Source: Spirochaetales bacterium Spiro_10
Lineage (GTDB): Bacteria > Spirochaetota > Spirochaetia > Treponematales > Treponemataceae
Assembly (NCBI GenBank): GCA_001604405.1
Contig: LVBL01000018.1
Span: forward strand, 17,786 to 73,585
Reading direction: 5' to 3'
Length of the DNA: 55,800 nt
Positions 8,299 to 15,508 of the stretch are shown one piece after another (position 1 is the first letter of the stretch; every line of letters begins with the position of its first letter). The position numbers were made by a program, and so were the translations under genes. Below the pieces are notes generated by a model. That model saw nothing but the letters and a program-made list of their open reading frames with translations, searched no databases and was not told where the DNA came from.

Positions 8299-9264
8299 TT
8301 ACTTCCCCTTCAGCTTTCCGACCACGTACGCTCCCGACTCGGTGAGGTCGGCGTCGGTCCATCCGCCCGAGGCTGAGGCGCCGGGCTTGAGGGCGGAGGC
8401 GGTCTCCTTCTTGTCGAAGAGCGACCAGTTGCACCAGGAGATCCCGTTCTCGTCCATCCACTTGACCCACGCGTCGCTTGCCGAGGGCGAAAAGTTCCCG
8501 TTGCCCGAGGCGTGGCAGGTTCCCCACTCGCTCACGAAGAGGGCGATGCCCTTTTTCATGGCGGCATTCGCCTTCGAGCGGAGCGAGGCGCCGTGGCTCG
8601 CCGCGTAGAAGTGCAGGGTATAGGCCACGTTCGCGTACTCCGTGACCGGCTTCGCGGCGGCGAGGTTGACGTCCTGCGACCAGTGCGGCGAGCCGACGAG
8701 CACGAGGTTGTTCGCGCCGGCGCCTCGGATGGCGGCTATCACCTCGACGGCGTACGCGCGCACCTGTTTCCAGCTGGCCTCGGGAAGGGGCTCGTTGTAG
8801 ATCTCGAAGATCACGTTCGGCGTGTCCTTGTAGAGCGCGGCCATCTCGGCGAAGAAGGCCGCGGCCTCGCGCGTGTGCTTGTGCGCGTGGTGGTCGTGCC
8901 AGTCGATGATCGCGTAGATGCCGAGTTCGCGGGCGACCTCGACCGCCTCGCGGACGCGAGCCTTTTCCGCTTCCGGATGCTCGAGGTAGCCGCCCATCTC
9001 GACGCCCATCGCGATCCTCACGACCGTCGCGCCCCACGCCTCGCTCGTATGCGCGATCGCGCCCCGGGTGTAGTACTTGCTTCCCCACTGGCTCCAGAAA
9101 AGGCTCATGCCCTTGAGCTGGACGGGCGCGTCGCGCGCGTCGACGATCTTCGACCCCGATACGGACAGGGCCCCATGGAGCTCGACGGGCGTCGGCTCGG
9201 CGTACGCGAACAGGGCCGCGGCAAACGCCAGGCCGAGCGATACAAGACAAAGGTGTATTCTCAT
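8299..9264 (-). CDS. Secreted glycoside hydrolase family 5 endoglucanase-like enzyme
   Basis: 321 aa. The signal peptide ends near ALFAYA-EP with no lipobox Cys, so the protein is probably periplasmic or fully secreted. The GH5 barrel shows LKGMSLFWSQWG near the start, IIDWHDH, the acid/base Glu in EIYNEP (about E158), HFYAASH, and the nucleophile Glu in FVSEWGT (about E246). This looks like the GH5_2 cellulase subfamily: beta-1,4-glucanase by family, substrate not proven. The C-terminus carries no carbohydrate-binding module. It stands alone, convergent to the GNAT gene. The ATG has no SD but a promoter ends 7 nt before it, see 9272-9301. Confidence 0.92.
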   Translation of the reverse strand: MRIHLCLVSLGLAFAAALFAYAEPTPVELHGALSVSGSKIVDARDAPVQLKGMSLFWSQWGSKYYTRGAIAHTSEAWGATVVRIAMGVEMGGYLEHPEAEKARVREAVEVARELGIYAIIDWHDHHAHKHTREAAAFFAEMAALYKDTPNVIFEIYNEPLPEASWKQVRAYAVEVIAAIRGAGANNLVLVGSPHWSQDVNLAAAKPVTEYANVAYTLHFYAASHGASLRSKANAAMKKGIALFVSEWGTCHASGNGNFSPSASDAWVKWMDENGISWCNWSLFDKKETASALKPGASASGGWTDADLTESGAYVVGKLKGK

Positions 9265-9271
9265 GTGGCAC

Positions 9272-9301
9272 AGGATACACCCGAATAGTTTATATCGTCA
9301 A
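9272..9301 (-). promoter_or_regulatory. Promoter of the GH5 gene, leaderless arrangement
   Basis: Minus strand: TTGACG (9296-9301), 18-nt spacer, TATCCT (9272-9277), 7 nt, ATG at 9264. No SD. The predicted transcript begins at the start codon. Confidence 0.6.
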
Positions 9302-9465
9302 TTTATTATTGATCGGAGCCGCCCCCTGCACATGTATGACTCCGAACGCGCCATGACCGACGCTATCGAGCCTCAATAAGTCCGTGTCTTTTGCAGTACG
9401 CCAGGATCTTTGCTTTTCCTTTCATTCCGAAACGGATTTCCGCATTCTGCTCGGGGTAGACTAGC

Positions 9466-9573
9466 TCGATTCGTAGGTGGTTCTTCGCTATATCCTGCAA
9501 GACGATCCTGATGTTTTGCACCACGAGGCGATGAACCGCTGCGCCGTCGTGCTTGGCGTTTCCACGCCATTGG
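9466..9573 (+). pseudogene. Fossil fragment of a VapC-like PIN toxin gene
   Basis: Two blocks match the dead toxin at 13393-13636 nearly base for base: the start of the gene (GTGGTTCTTCGCTATATCCT, 9478 onwards) and its end (GAGGCGATGAACCGCTGCGC, from about 9525). The middle of the gene is lost and the frame is not maintained. The surrounding 9302-9673 holds no gene that can be supported; on the minus strand a short frame covers 9363-9470 but resembles nothing clearly. Confidence 0.6.
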
Positions 9574-9673
9574 CAGATACGTAGTATAGTAGGCTGGAAT
9601 GGTAAACGCGCAAAGAAAAAGGCTGGCGCGTCAAAAACGGCCAACCGTGTAACCTGATTATATCAAAATTAGA

Positions 9674-11017
9674 CTAGTGGAAGATGTAGGCCGCTCCGGC
9701 ATCGCTACAAGGATTCCCCGCTCCTCCATCTTCAGTGTATGCTCCCACGATCGCGTAGTTCCCGTCGATTGCTACGGAATTGCCGAAATAATCACTTGTT
9801 TGGGCATCAGAGGCCATCAGCTTTACACCACTATCCCAGGTATTCGATCCTGTCCGGTGGAAGATATAGGCTGCCCCCGAATTGCTTAGCGGATTGCCCA
9901 TACCTCCATCTTCTTGGGGCGCCCCCACGATCGCGTACTCCCCGCTGATTGCGACTGACCAGCCGAGCATGTCATTCCATTGGAGATCTGAAGACTCAAG
10001 CTTTACGCCGCTATCCCAAGAGGTCGTACCCGTTCTGTGGAAGACGTAAGCCGCTCCGGCTTCAACTCCCAAATTTTCAGATTCGATCATTGCTCCAACT
10101 ATTGCGTAGGACCCGCTGATTGCGACAGAATAACCGAAGGACGCCATAATATTGGCATCTTCAGCTACCAATTTTACGCCACTATCCCATATGTTGGCGC
10201 CAATGCGATGAAAAATATAAGCCGCTCCGGTGCCGTTACACGGATCGCCCGTGCCACCATCTTCACCATGCGCGCCAACGATCGCGTAGTCTCCGCTAAT
10301 CGCTACGGAAGTACCGAAAAGATCACTTTCCTGAGCATCCGGGGCCACTAGTTTGACTCCGTTATCCCACGTATTGGAGCCAGTCCGCCGGAAGCAATAG
10401 ACCGCTCCCGCAGAGCTCAGCGGATTACCCTCCCCGCCATCTTCCTGATATGCTCCCACGATCGCGTAATCTTCGCTTATCGTGACGGAACATCCAAAAT
10501 AGTCATAAGCCTGTGCATCAGGAGCAACAAGCTTTATACCGTTATCCCACGTGTTGGTTCCATTACGATGAAACACGTAAGCTGCTCCGGCAGTATTAAT
10601 TGGATCACCAGCGCCTCCATCTTCATATAATGCCCCTACTATCGCGTAATCCCCGTTGATCGCTACTGAATAGCCAAACCTATCAAACTCCTGGGCATCC
10701 GATGCCATTAACTTTACGCCACTATCCCAGGTAGTCGCACTTGTGCGATGAAAGATATAAGCGGCTCCGGAGGCAGATCCCCCGCCATCTTCCTGATACG
10801 CCCCCACGATCGCGTAATCTCCGCTGATCGCCACGGAATAGCCAAAAGCGTCATAAGCTTGTGCATCGTTCGCCATGGTCTTGTGAATCATGGTGGTGAA
10901 CGACGGGGTTCCCGAACCGGGGTCTTCAGGATCGGGGCCATCCCCTCCCGAAGGGCTACTGCATGTGATGACAAGGAGCGCGAAAACGGAACAAAGAACG
11001 GCGATGGTTTTCTTCAT
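9674..11017 (-). CDS. Lipoprotein with seven FG-GAP-type beta-propeller repeats
   Basis: 447 aa. The signal peptide and lipobox (LLVITCSS) are followed by a Gly/Pro/Asp-rich linker (about 22-40). Then come seven tandem units of about 55-60 residues, each containing FGYSVAISGDYAIVGA, an acidic EDGG loop, GAAYIFHR and WDSGVKL. Seven units make a closed seven-bladed propeller like integrin-alpha FG-GAP domains. The acidic loops may bind calcium. Function is probably surface adhesion or a scaffold. AAGGA lies 6 nt before the ATG at 11017; the ATG at 11023 would leave no spacing. GC is lower than in neighbouring genes and the repeats are very alike, suggesting recent blade duplication or transfer. 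Confidence 0.85.
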   Translation of the reverse strand: MKKTIAVLCSVFALLVITCSSPSGGDGPDPEDPGSGTPSFTTMIHKTMANDAQAYDAFGYSVAISGDYAIVGAYQEDGGGSASGAAYIFHRTSATTWDSGVKLMASDAQEFDRFGYSVAINGDYAIVGALYEDGGAGDPINTAGAAYVFHRNGTNTWDNGIKLVAPDAQAYDYFGCSVTISEDYAIVGAYQEDGGEGNPLSSAGAVYCFRRTGSNTWDNGVKLVAPDAQESDLFGTSVAISGDYAIVGAHGEDGGTGDPCNGTGAAYIFHRIGANIWDSGVKLVAEDANIMASFGYSVAISGSYAIVGAMIESENLGVEAGAAYVFHRTGTTSWDSGVKLESSDLQWNDMLGWSVAISGEYAIVGAPQEDGGMGNPLSNSGAAYIFHRTGSNTWDSGVKLMASDAQTSDYFGNSVAIDGNYAIVGAYTEDGGAGNPCSDAGAAYIFH

Positions 11018-11049
11018 AAACATTCCTTACATAGATTTGGTTTTATATC

Positions 11050-11067
11050 CCGAATATGCTCATTCGG
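11050..11067. promoter_or_regulatory. Small inverted repeat upstream of the FG-GAP lipoprotein
   Basis: CCGAAT (11050-11055) and ATTCGG (11062-11067) form a 6-bp dyad around 6 nt. It lies 33-50 nt upstream of the lipoprotein ATG, with a TATAAA on the minus strand just downstream of it. It could be an operator; evidence is only positional. Confidence 0.3.
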
Positions 11068-11145
11068 TTTATTGTTAGGTGTCATTGTATACCTGCATCA
11101 CTTCACGGGCAAGTTTATTTCTCATGAGAATCAGGCTAATCCATT

Positions 11146-11234
11146 TTCTTGCCGGATTCGACCCTCTCGGATTGACCGTATGAAAAATGTACAACATTCA
11201 TGGAGCAACGATTTCTTTCGCGGTGACGTGCGTG
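11146..11234 (+). pseudogene. Fossil copy of the GT39 gene 5' end with its promoter
   Basis: TTCTTGCCGGATTCG, then ATGAAAAA and CATGGAGC, then TCGCGGTGACGTGCGTGA line up with 13640-13740, the promoter and first codons of the GT39 gene. Homology stops at about 11234, after which the sequence is unrelated. It contains several substitutions and small indels and does not encode a protein. The remainder of 11018-11352 holds no supportable gene. Confidence 0.65.
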
Positions 11235-11352
11235 AGGGTATCCCCCCTGAAACGCCGCGATGCGTGAATGCCTGGTAGTTCATGGGGTAGGCTGCCCGGA
11301 CGCGCGCCGGCTATCCGCAAACGCGCGGACTGAGGGCGCCCGGCCGGTTGCC

Positions 11353-12168
11353 TTACCCCGCGAAGCCCCCGATCCGCGCATAGCAATGGAGCGGATTCCG
11401 CCGGAACTCGGGTCCCAGGATCATCCGGTGTATCCGCTTGACTTCCGTGTATCCGAGCGAGGCGAGATACCGATAGGCGTCCTCGTTTTCCTCGGGGATG
11501 AATACGGGTTTATCCTCGCGTACGCGCTCGGTCAGCAGGGCACATCCCGCTTGCTCCGTCGTCGCGTAGACGCCGCCGTCGCCGAAGTCGGGCAGGTAAA
11601 AACCGAACACCCTGCCGCCCCGTTCGTATACGCGGGCGGTATGGAGTATCGGAAGCAGGAACTCTTTCCGGTCCTCTCCCGACACTTCCCGGTCGATGGC
11701 GAGCACCTGCTCGACGTGATCGGCTCCGCACGCGCGGATATGACTGTCGTCGGCACGGGGGAGCGGCGCGTCCTGCGGCCTGACCATTATGCGGTAGAGG
11801 CTTTGATCCTTGAAGCCAAGCTTTTGGTAGAGGGGATAGCCCTGGTCCGTGGCGGTCAAGGTGACGGACGCGCATCCGGGAGTCTCCCGGATGGCCCGTA
11901 TCCGGTTTTGAACGATGGCGGTTCCTAATCCCCGCTTTTGATGCGCGCCGGACACGATGATATGTGCAAGCCAGCCCGTTGCGCCGAAAACCAGGGCCGT
12001 CCCGATGCCGAGAAGCTCGCCTGAGTCCGACACCGCCTTTACGCATCGCGCGCTCGGGGTGGTCAGGTAATGCGCGTGAATCTCCTCGACGCTCGACCAG
12101 GTGTCCGGCTTGATCGAGTCAAGCGCGGGAAGGTCCCTTTGCTCCAGATCGACGATCGAGTATTCCAT
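11353..12168 (-). CDS. GNAT-family acetyltransferase with second acetyltransferase-like domain
   Basis: 271 aa, twice the size of a single GNAT domain. The N-terminal domain has the acetyl-CoA loop in IIVSGAHQKRGLGTAIVQ (about 84-101) and YPLYQKLGFKDQSLYRIM. The C-terminal part (about 140-270) resembles the Acetyltransf_18 domain of YitH-like proteins. The start at 12168 is supported by GGAG 6 nt upstream; the frame is open 13 codons further. It lies 41 nt downstream of the PAP2 gene on the same strand and may be co-transcribed. Substrate unknown. Confidence 0.85.
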   Translation of the reverse strand: MEYSIVDLEQRDLPALDSIKPDTWSSVEEIHAHYLTTPSARCVKAVSDSGELLGIGTALVFGATGWLAHIIVSGAHQKRGLGTAIVQNRIRAIRETPGCASVTLTATDQGYPLYQKLGFKDQSLYRIMVRPQDAPLPRADDSHIRACGADHVEQVLAIDREVSGEDRKEFLLPILHTARVYERGGRVFGFYLPDFGDGGVYATTEQAGCALLTERVREDKPVFIPEENEDAYRYLASLGYTEVKRIHRMILGPEFRRNPLHCYARIGGFAG

Positions 12169-12209
12169 CGGTATCTCCTTTATTTGTCCAATCGCATACG
12201 AGCTCATGT

Positions 12210-13085
12210 CTAATAAGCGACGCTGACCATGAAGCCGTAGCCTCCGTCCGAAATCAGGGGGACGAAGGACGGTGGCGTCGCGCGCGCGGATCGCGAGGAC
12301 GCGCTTTTATTGAGGCGCGATCTGAAATCCTTGCCGATTGTCCAGCCGATGGCGTGGCCGATGAGGGCGCCGGCGACGACGTCGGAGGCCCAGTGGATGT
12401 TGCCGTCTATCATGGCGTAGCCCATGAGGGCGGAGGCGGCGTAGGCGAGGACCGCGAACGGGAGGAAGGATTCGTCGTCGCGGTAGAAGGCGGCGAGTGC
12501 GGAGGCGGCCGCGAAGGCTGTAGCCGTGTGACCCGAGGGCCAGAGGCCGCCGAGGTTTTGAAAGGGGTAAAAGTCGCGGGCGTCCGTGCTCTTCCGAAAG
12601 GGGAGATAGGACGGAAGGTCCTTGTCGCCGTCGTCTATGAAGGGTCGGCCGAACGCGAACTTTTCCGCGGTGGTGACGAGGAAGGTGACGCCGACCGCCT
12701 GTATGACCGCGCCCGAGGCGTACTTGTATTCCGGCGTGTCCGTCGACCAGTACACCACGGCGGCGGGGAGGACGTGCCACCAGGTGCCGACGATCAGGGC
12801 ACCGGTATTGAAGGCGTCGCCGAAGAAGTTTTTGTCCGCTTCGACCACGAGCTGGTCGGCGGGCGTCGCGATCATCGCCGCCGTCGCCCCGAGGGCCCCG
12901 AGGTGCCAGAGGGAGTTCCTGCCCGTGTGGCTTTCGATCATGTTGGTCCAGAACCCGACGAACGGGGAGGGTGAGACGGCGGACGGTGCCGAAATCGCGG
13001 GCGATGCCTCGCGCGGCTCCTCGGCGAAGAGGCTGGGCACGGGGACGAGGAGAAGGATGAGGGCGAGCGCGAGGGTGGACTTCAT
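12210..13085 (-). CDS. PAP2-family phosphatase, exported or membrane-associated
   Basis: 291 aa with an N-terminal signal peptide (cleavage near SLFA-EE). The three PAP2 phosphatase signatures are present in order: a K..RP motif in EKFAFGRPF, PSGHTATAF, and IHWASDVVAG with the His nucleophile region and supporting Asp. Several hydrophobic helices surround them. Such proteins dephosphorylate undecaprenyl pyrophosphate, phosphatidylglycerophosphate or similar lipids at the periplasmic face; the substrate here is not determinable. An SD (GGAG) lies 5 nt before the ATG. The last 40 residues are Ser/Arg-rich and end in a possible beta strand, perhaps outer-membrane related. Confidence 0.87.
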   Translation of the reverse strand: MKSTLALALILLLVPVPSLFAEEPREASPAISAPSAVSPSPFVGFWTNMIESHTGRNSLWHLGALGATAAMIATPADQLVVEADKNFFGDAFNTGALIVGTWWHVLPAAVVYWSTDTPEYKYASGAVIQAVGVTFLVTTAEKFAFGRPFIDDGDKDLPSYLPFRKSTDARDFYPFQNLGGLWPSGHTATAFAAASALAAFYRDDESFLPFAVLAYAASALMGYAMIDGNIHWASDVVAGALIGHAIGWTIGKDFRSRLNKSASSRSARATPPSFVPLISDGGYGFMVSVAY

Positions 13086-13156
13086 ACCGGCTCCACATAC
13101 TGTATCCTATGGTGAGTTTAATTGACAACTGATTAAGATAGTCTTACGGTAATCAT

Positions 13157-13399
13157 ATGGAGACCATATCCGTATCGCAGTAAAAAACGCATCTCAGCGC
13201 AGAACTCAAGCGTATCGAGGGCGGGATCGTGCTTACGGTGGTTGATCACAAGCGCCCGGTGGCGACGCTTTCGCCCGTTCGCGCGGAGTGCCTGTACGCG
13301 CGGGAACCGTCGAAGCGGTACGCGTATAAACCGCTCGCTCCGTTGATTGACAAAGACCCGCTCTCGCTGTTGGACGAGGAACGGAAGGACTCGTGGTAG
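13157..13399 (+). pseudogene. Antitoxin gene (Phd/YefM-like) killed by an early stop
   Basis: The 81-codon frame starts METISVSQ, meets TAA at 13181-13183, then continues KTHLSAELKRIEGG, VVDHKRPVATLSP and ends TAG at 13397. This is a typical prevent-host-death antitoxin apart from one nonsense codon, where a Leu (TTA) is expected between SQ and KTH. Everything after the stop keeps good coding composition. The gene overlaps the following toxin start by 7 nt, the classical arrangement. A TTGACA at 13122-13127 may be its promoter. There is no convincing restart after the stop, so the protein is probably not made. Confidence 0.75.
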
Positions 13400-13636
13400 C
13401 CTATCTCGACTCGTCGGTGGTTCTTCGCTATATCCTGCAAGGCGATCCGGCGATACGGCATGCCCTCGCGTGCGACTCCGTCGTCTCTAGCGAACTTCTC
13501 GAGATCGAGTGCAAGCGGGTGTTGCAGGGATGTCTCTTATCGGGAATCCGCCGAAACGCTCCTGGTGTTTTCGCACGACGAGGAGATGAACCGCTGCGCC
13601 GCCGTGCTTGGCTTTGCCGTGCCGTTGGCGACGTAA
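13393..13636 (+). pseudogene. VapC-like PIN-domain toxin gene with internal deletion and frameshift
   Basis: It starts GTG with VAYLDSSVVLRYIL, the PIN N-terminus with its first catalytic Asp, and reads on through SSELLEIECKRVL with the second acidic residue. The frame is then lost. The last codons in another frame, FSHDEEMNRCAAVLGF, are the usual VapC C-terminus with the third/fourth acidic residues, ending TAA at 13634-13636. About 150 nt of the middle is missing compared with a normal 130-residue VapC. Together with the stop in the antitoxin, the locus is dead. A second, smaller fragment of the same gene is at 9466. Confidence 0.75.
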
Positions 13637-13645
13637 TCGGACTTC

Positions 13646-13674
13646 TTGCCGGATTCGGCCCGCTCGTGTAGGAT
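13646..13674 (+). promoter_or_regulatory. Probable promoter of the GT39 gene, leaderless arrangement
   Basis: TTGCCG (13646-13651), 17 nt, TAGGAT (13669-13674), 7 nt, ATG at 13682, no SD. The same TTGCCGGATTCG block is retained in the fossil copy at 11147. Confidence 0.5.
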
Positions 13675-13681
13675 CGCCTCT

Positions 13682-15193
13682 ATGAAAAGCGTAAAACGTT
13701 TATGGAGCGACCATGGCGCTCTCGCGGTGACGTGCGTGATTGTCTTTGTCCTTCACATGATAGCGAACGCGAATTACGGGTTCCATCGGGATGAATTGCA
13801 GTTTATCGCCGACTCCCGGCACCTTCAGGCGGGCTTTGTCGCCTATCCCCCGGTAACGCCCGTCATGGCCTTTTTGGCCAGGGTTCTGTTCGGAGAATCC
13901 CTCGTCGCGTACCGCGTGTTTTCGGCAATAGCCCATTCGCTCATCGTGTTGATCGCCGCTCTCATGGCCAAGGAACTGGGAGGCTCGTCCTTCTCGCGCG
14001 TGTTTTCGGCCCTGCTTTCCCTCGCGTCTCCCGTCCTCCTTTTCTCCGGCTCGGTCATCATGTACATGATTTTCGACTACCTGGCCTGGGCCGCGACGGC
14101 GTACTTCGTGCTGCGCGTGCTGCGGGGTTCCGCGCGAAGCTGGATCGGAGTCGGTATCTCGGTGGGCTTCGGCATGATGACGAAGTACTCGATCGCCTTC
14201 GTGGTCCTCGCGATGATCGTGTCGCTCCTGGCGTTTCCGGAGCGAAAGGTTTTCGCGACCCGCTACTTTCCGCTCGCAGTCGCCATCGCGCTCGCGATCT
14301 TCCTGCCGAACCTCGCATGGCTCGTAGAAAACGATTTCGTGTATCTTGATTTCATCAGGTCGATTCACGAGCGGGATATTCGATGGGGAAGGACCGAGGG
14401 CTTTTTCATGGATCAGCTTTCGGACTGCATCGGTTTCGGCGCGGTTCCCTTCGGATTAGCCGGCGCCGTTTTTTTGCTTGCGCGCCGCGATGTCCCTTCC
14501 TTCCGCGCCGTAACGGTCTGGGTGCTGGTAACGATAGCCCTCTTCGTCGCGATGAAGGGACGCGGCTATTACGCGGGCGCGCTCTATCTTCCGCTTACGG
14601 CGGCAGGGGCCGTCGCGACCGAACGATTCTTGATCGCCCGCGCGTCTTATTTTCGTACGGCCGCGCTTTCGGCGGCCCTGATGGCCTTGTACGCGTTGAA
14701 CGCCGCGGCCACTTCGGCCCTGGCCCTTCCGCTCGCGCCGCGCGGGACCGCGTGGTTTTACCTTGTCGCGTCGCTCAACGACTCGTTCAACGAGCAATTC
14801 GGCTGGGAGGAACTTGCCGCGGACGTCGCGGCAATCCGCGATTCGCTTCCGGAAGCCGAGCGGGCCCGTTTCGGGGTGCTGGCCGGCAACTACGGCGAGG
14901 CCGGCGCCCTTGAATTCTACGGTCGCGCGTACGGGCTTCCGAAAATCATGTGCGTGACGAATTCGTTTTACGATCGGGGTTACGACGAATCGGAGCCGGA
15001 GATCGTCGTCGTTACGGGCGTCGACCGCGAACGTCTCGAGTCGATGTTCGAGTCGGTCGAAGTCGCCGCTCGCGCGAGGAACGCGTTGGGAGTGGCCAAC
15101 GAGGAGACGAAGTTTTTTCCGGAAATTTTTTTCTGCAGGAAGCCGACATTCCGCTGGTCAGAGCTCTGGAAGGGAAACCGGCGATTCGGATAA
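13682..15193 (+). CDS. GT39/ArnT-like integral membrane glycosyltransferase (GT-C fold)
   Basis: 503 aa. About ten membrane helices occupy residues 12-350, followed by a soluble C-terminal domain of about 150 residues. The first periplasmic loop carries YGFHRDELQF (D37, E38), the acidic catalytic motif of PMT/ArnT-type GT-C enzymes that use polyprenyl-phosphate sugars. Likely it glycosylates proteins, lipids or envelope polymers on the periplasmic side; donor and acceptor are unknown. The ATG at 13682 has no SD and is 7 nt behind a -10 element; an upstream in-frame ATG at 13646 overlaps that promoter and is less likely. The neighbours are pseudogenes, so there is no pathway context. Confidence 0.88.
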   Translation: MKSVKRLWSDHGALAVTCVIVFVLHMIANANYGFHRDELQFIADSRHLQAGFVAYPPVTPVMAFLARVLFGESLVAYRVFSAIAHSLIVLIAALMAKELGGSSFSRVFSALLSLASPVLLFSGSVIMYMIFDYLAWAATAYFVLRVLRGSARSWIGVGISVGFGMMTKYSIAFVVLAMIVSLLAFPERKVFATRYFPLAVAIALAIFLPNLAWLVENDFVYLDFIRSIHERDIRWGRTEGFFMDQLSDCIGFGAVPFGLAGAVFLLARRDVPSFRAVTVWVLVTIALFVAMKGRGYYAGALYLPLTAAGAVATERFLIARASYFRTAALSAALMALYALNAAATSALALPLAPRGTAWFYLVASLNDSFNEQFGWEELAADVAAIRDSLPEAERARFGVLAGNYGEAGALEFYGRAYGLPKIMCVTNSFYDRGYDESEPEIVVVTGVDRERLESMFESVEVAARARNALGVANEETKFFPEIFFCRKPTFRWSELWKGNRRFG

Positions 15194-15220
15194 GCGGGAT
15201 TCCGCGTCTGTCACGCGGGA

Positions 15221-15295
15221 CTTCGTCTTTGCAAGGACCCGCCCTTGAGGGGGCTCCGAACGACGACGTTCGCGCCCCGTGATTCCCTCTGCCTC
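15221..15295 (-). repeat. Dispersed intergenic repeat, copy B
   Basis: On the minus strand: GAGGCAGAG, GGGGCGCGAACG, TTCGGAGCCCCCTCA, then GGTCCTTGCA. These are the same blocks in the same order as copies A (3271) and C (18400). It begins 27 nt downstream of the GT39 stop. Confidence 0.6.
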
Positions 15296-15461
15296 GATTT
15301 GTTTCTTAATCGCGATTCCCATGGATTGAAAAGCTTCATGCCGATCCCGGAGTAACCAGCGACGTTTCTCGTTCGCGTTCAAGGCAGGGTCAGTATACCA
15401 CGGGCTGTGGAGAAAGCGTATCTTCGGCTCGGAGATAGCCGGCAAGCGTTTCTATGATGAG

Positions 15462-15488
15462 GATGCAGCCCTGTAGATGAGCTGCATC
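15462..15488. terminator. Perfect 8-bp hairpin between convergent genes
   Basis: GATGCAGC (15462-15469) pairs with GCTGCATC (15481-15488) around an 11-nt loop. It sits between the convergent GT39 gene and the propeller lipoprotein. On the plus strand a T-run follows only 13 nt later, so it is an imperfect intrinsic terminator, perhaps bidirectional. Confidence 0.4.
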
Positions 15489-15508
15489 GACGCTGCTTGA
15501 TTTTTTTC

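Noticed and set aside
9363-9644. 93-residue minus-strand frame
   Set aside because: Half of it is the antisense of the VapC fossil; no SD and no recognisable family.
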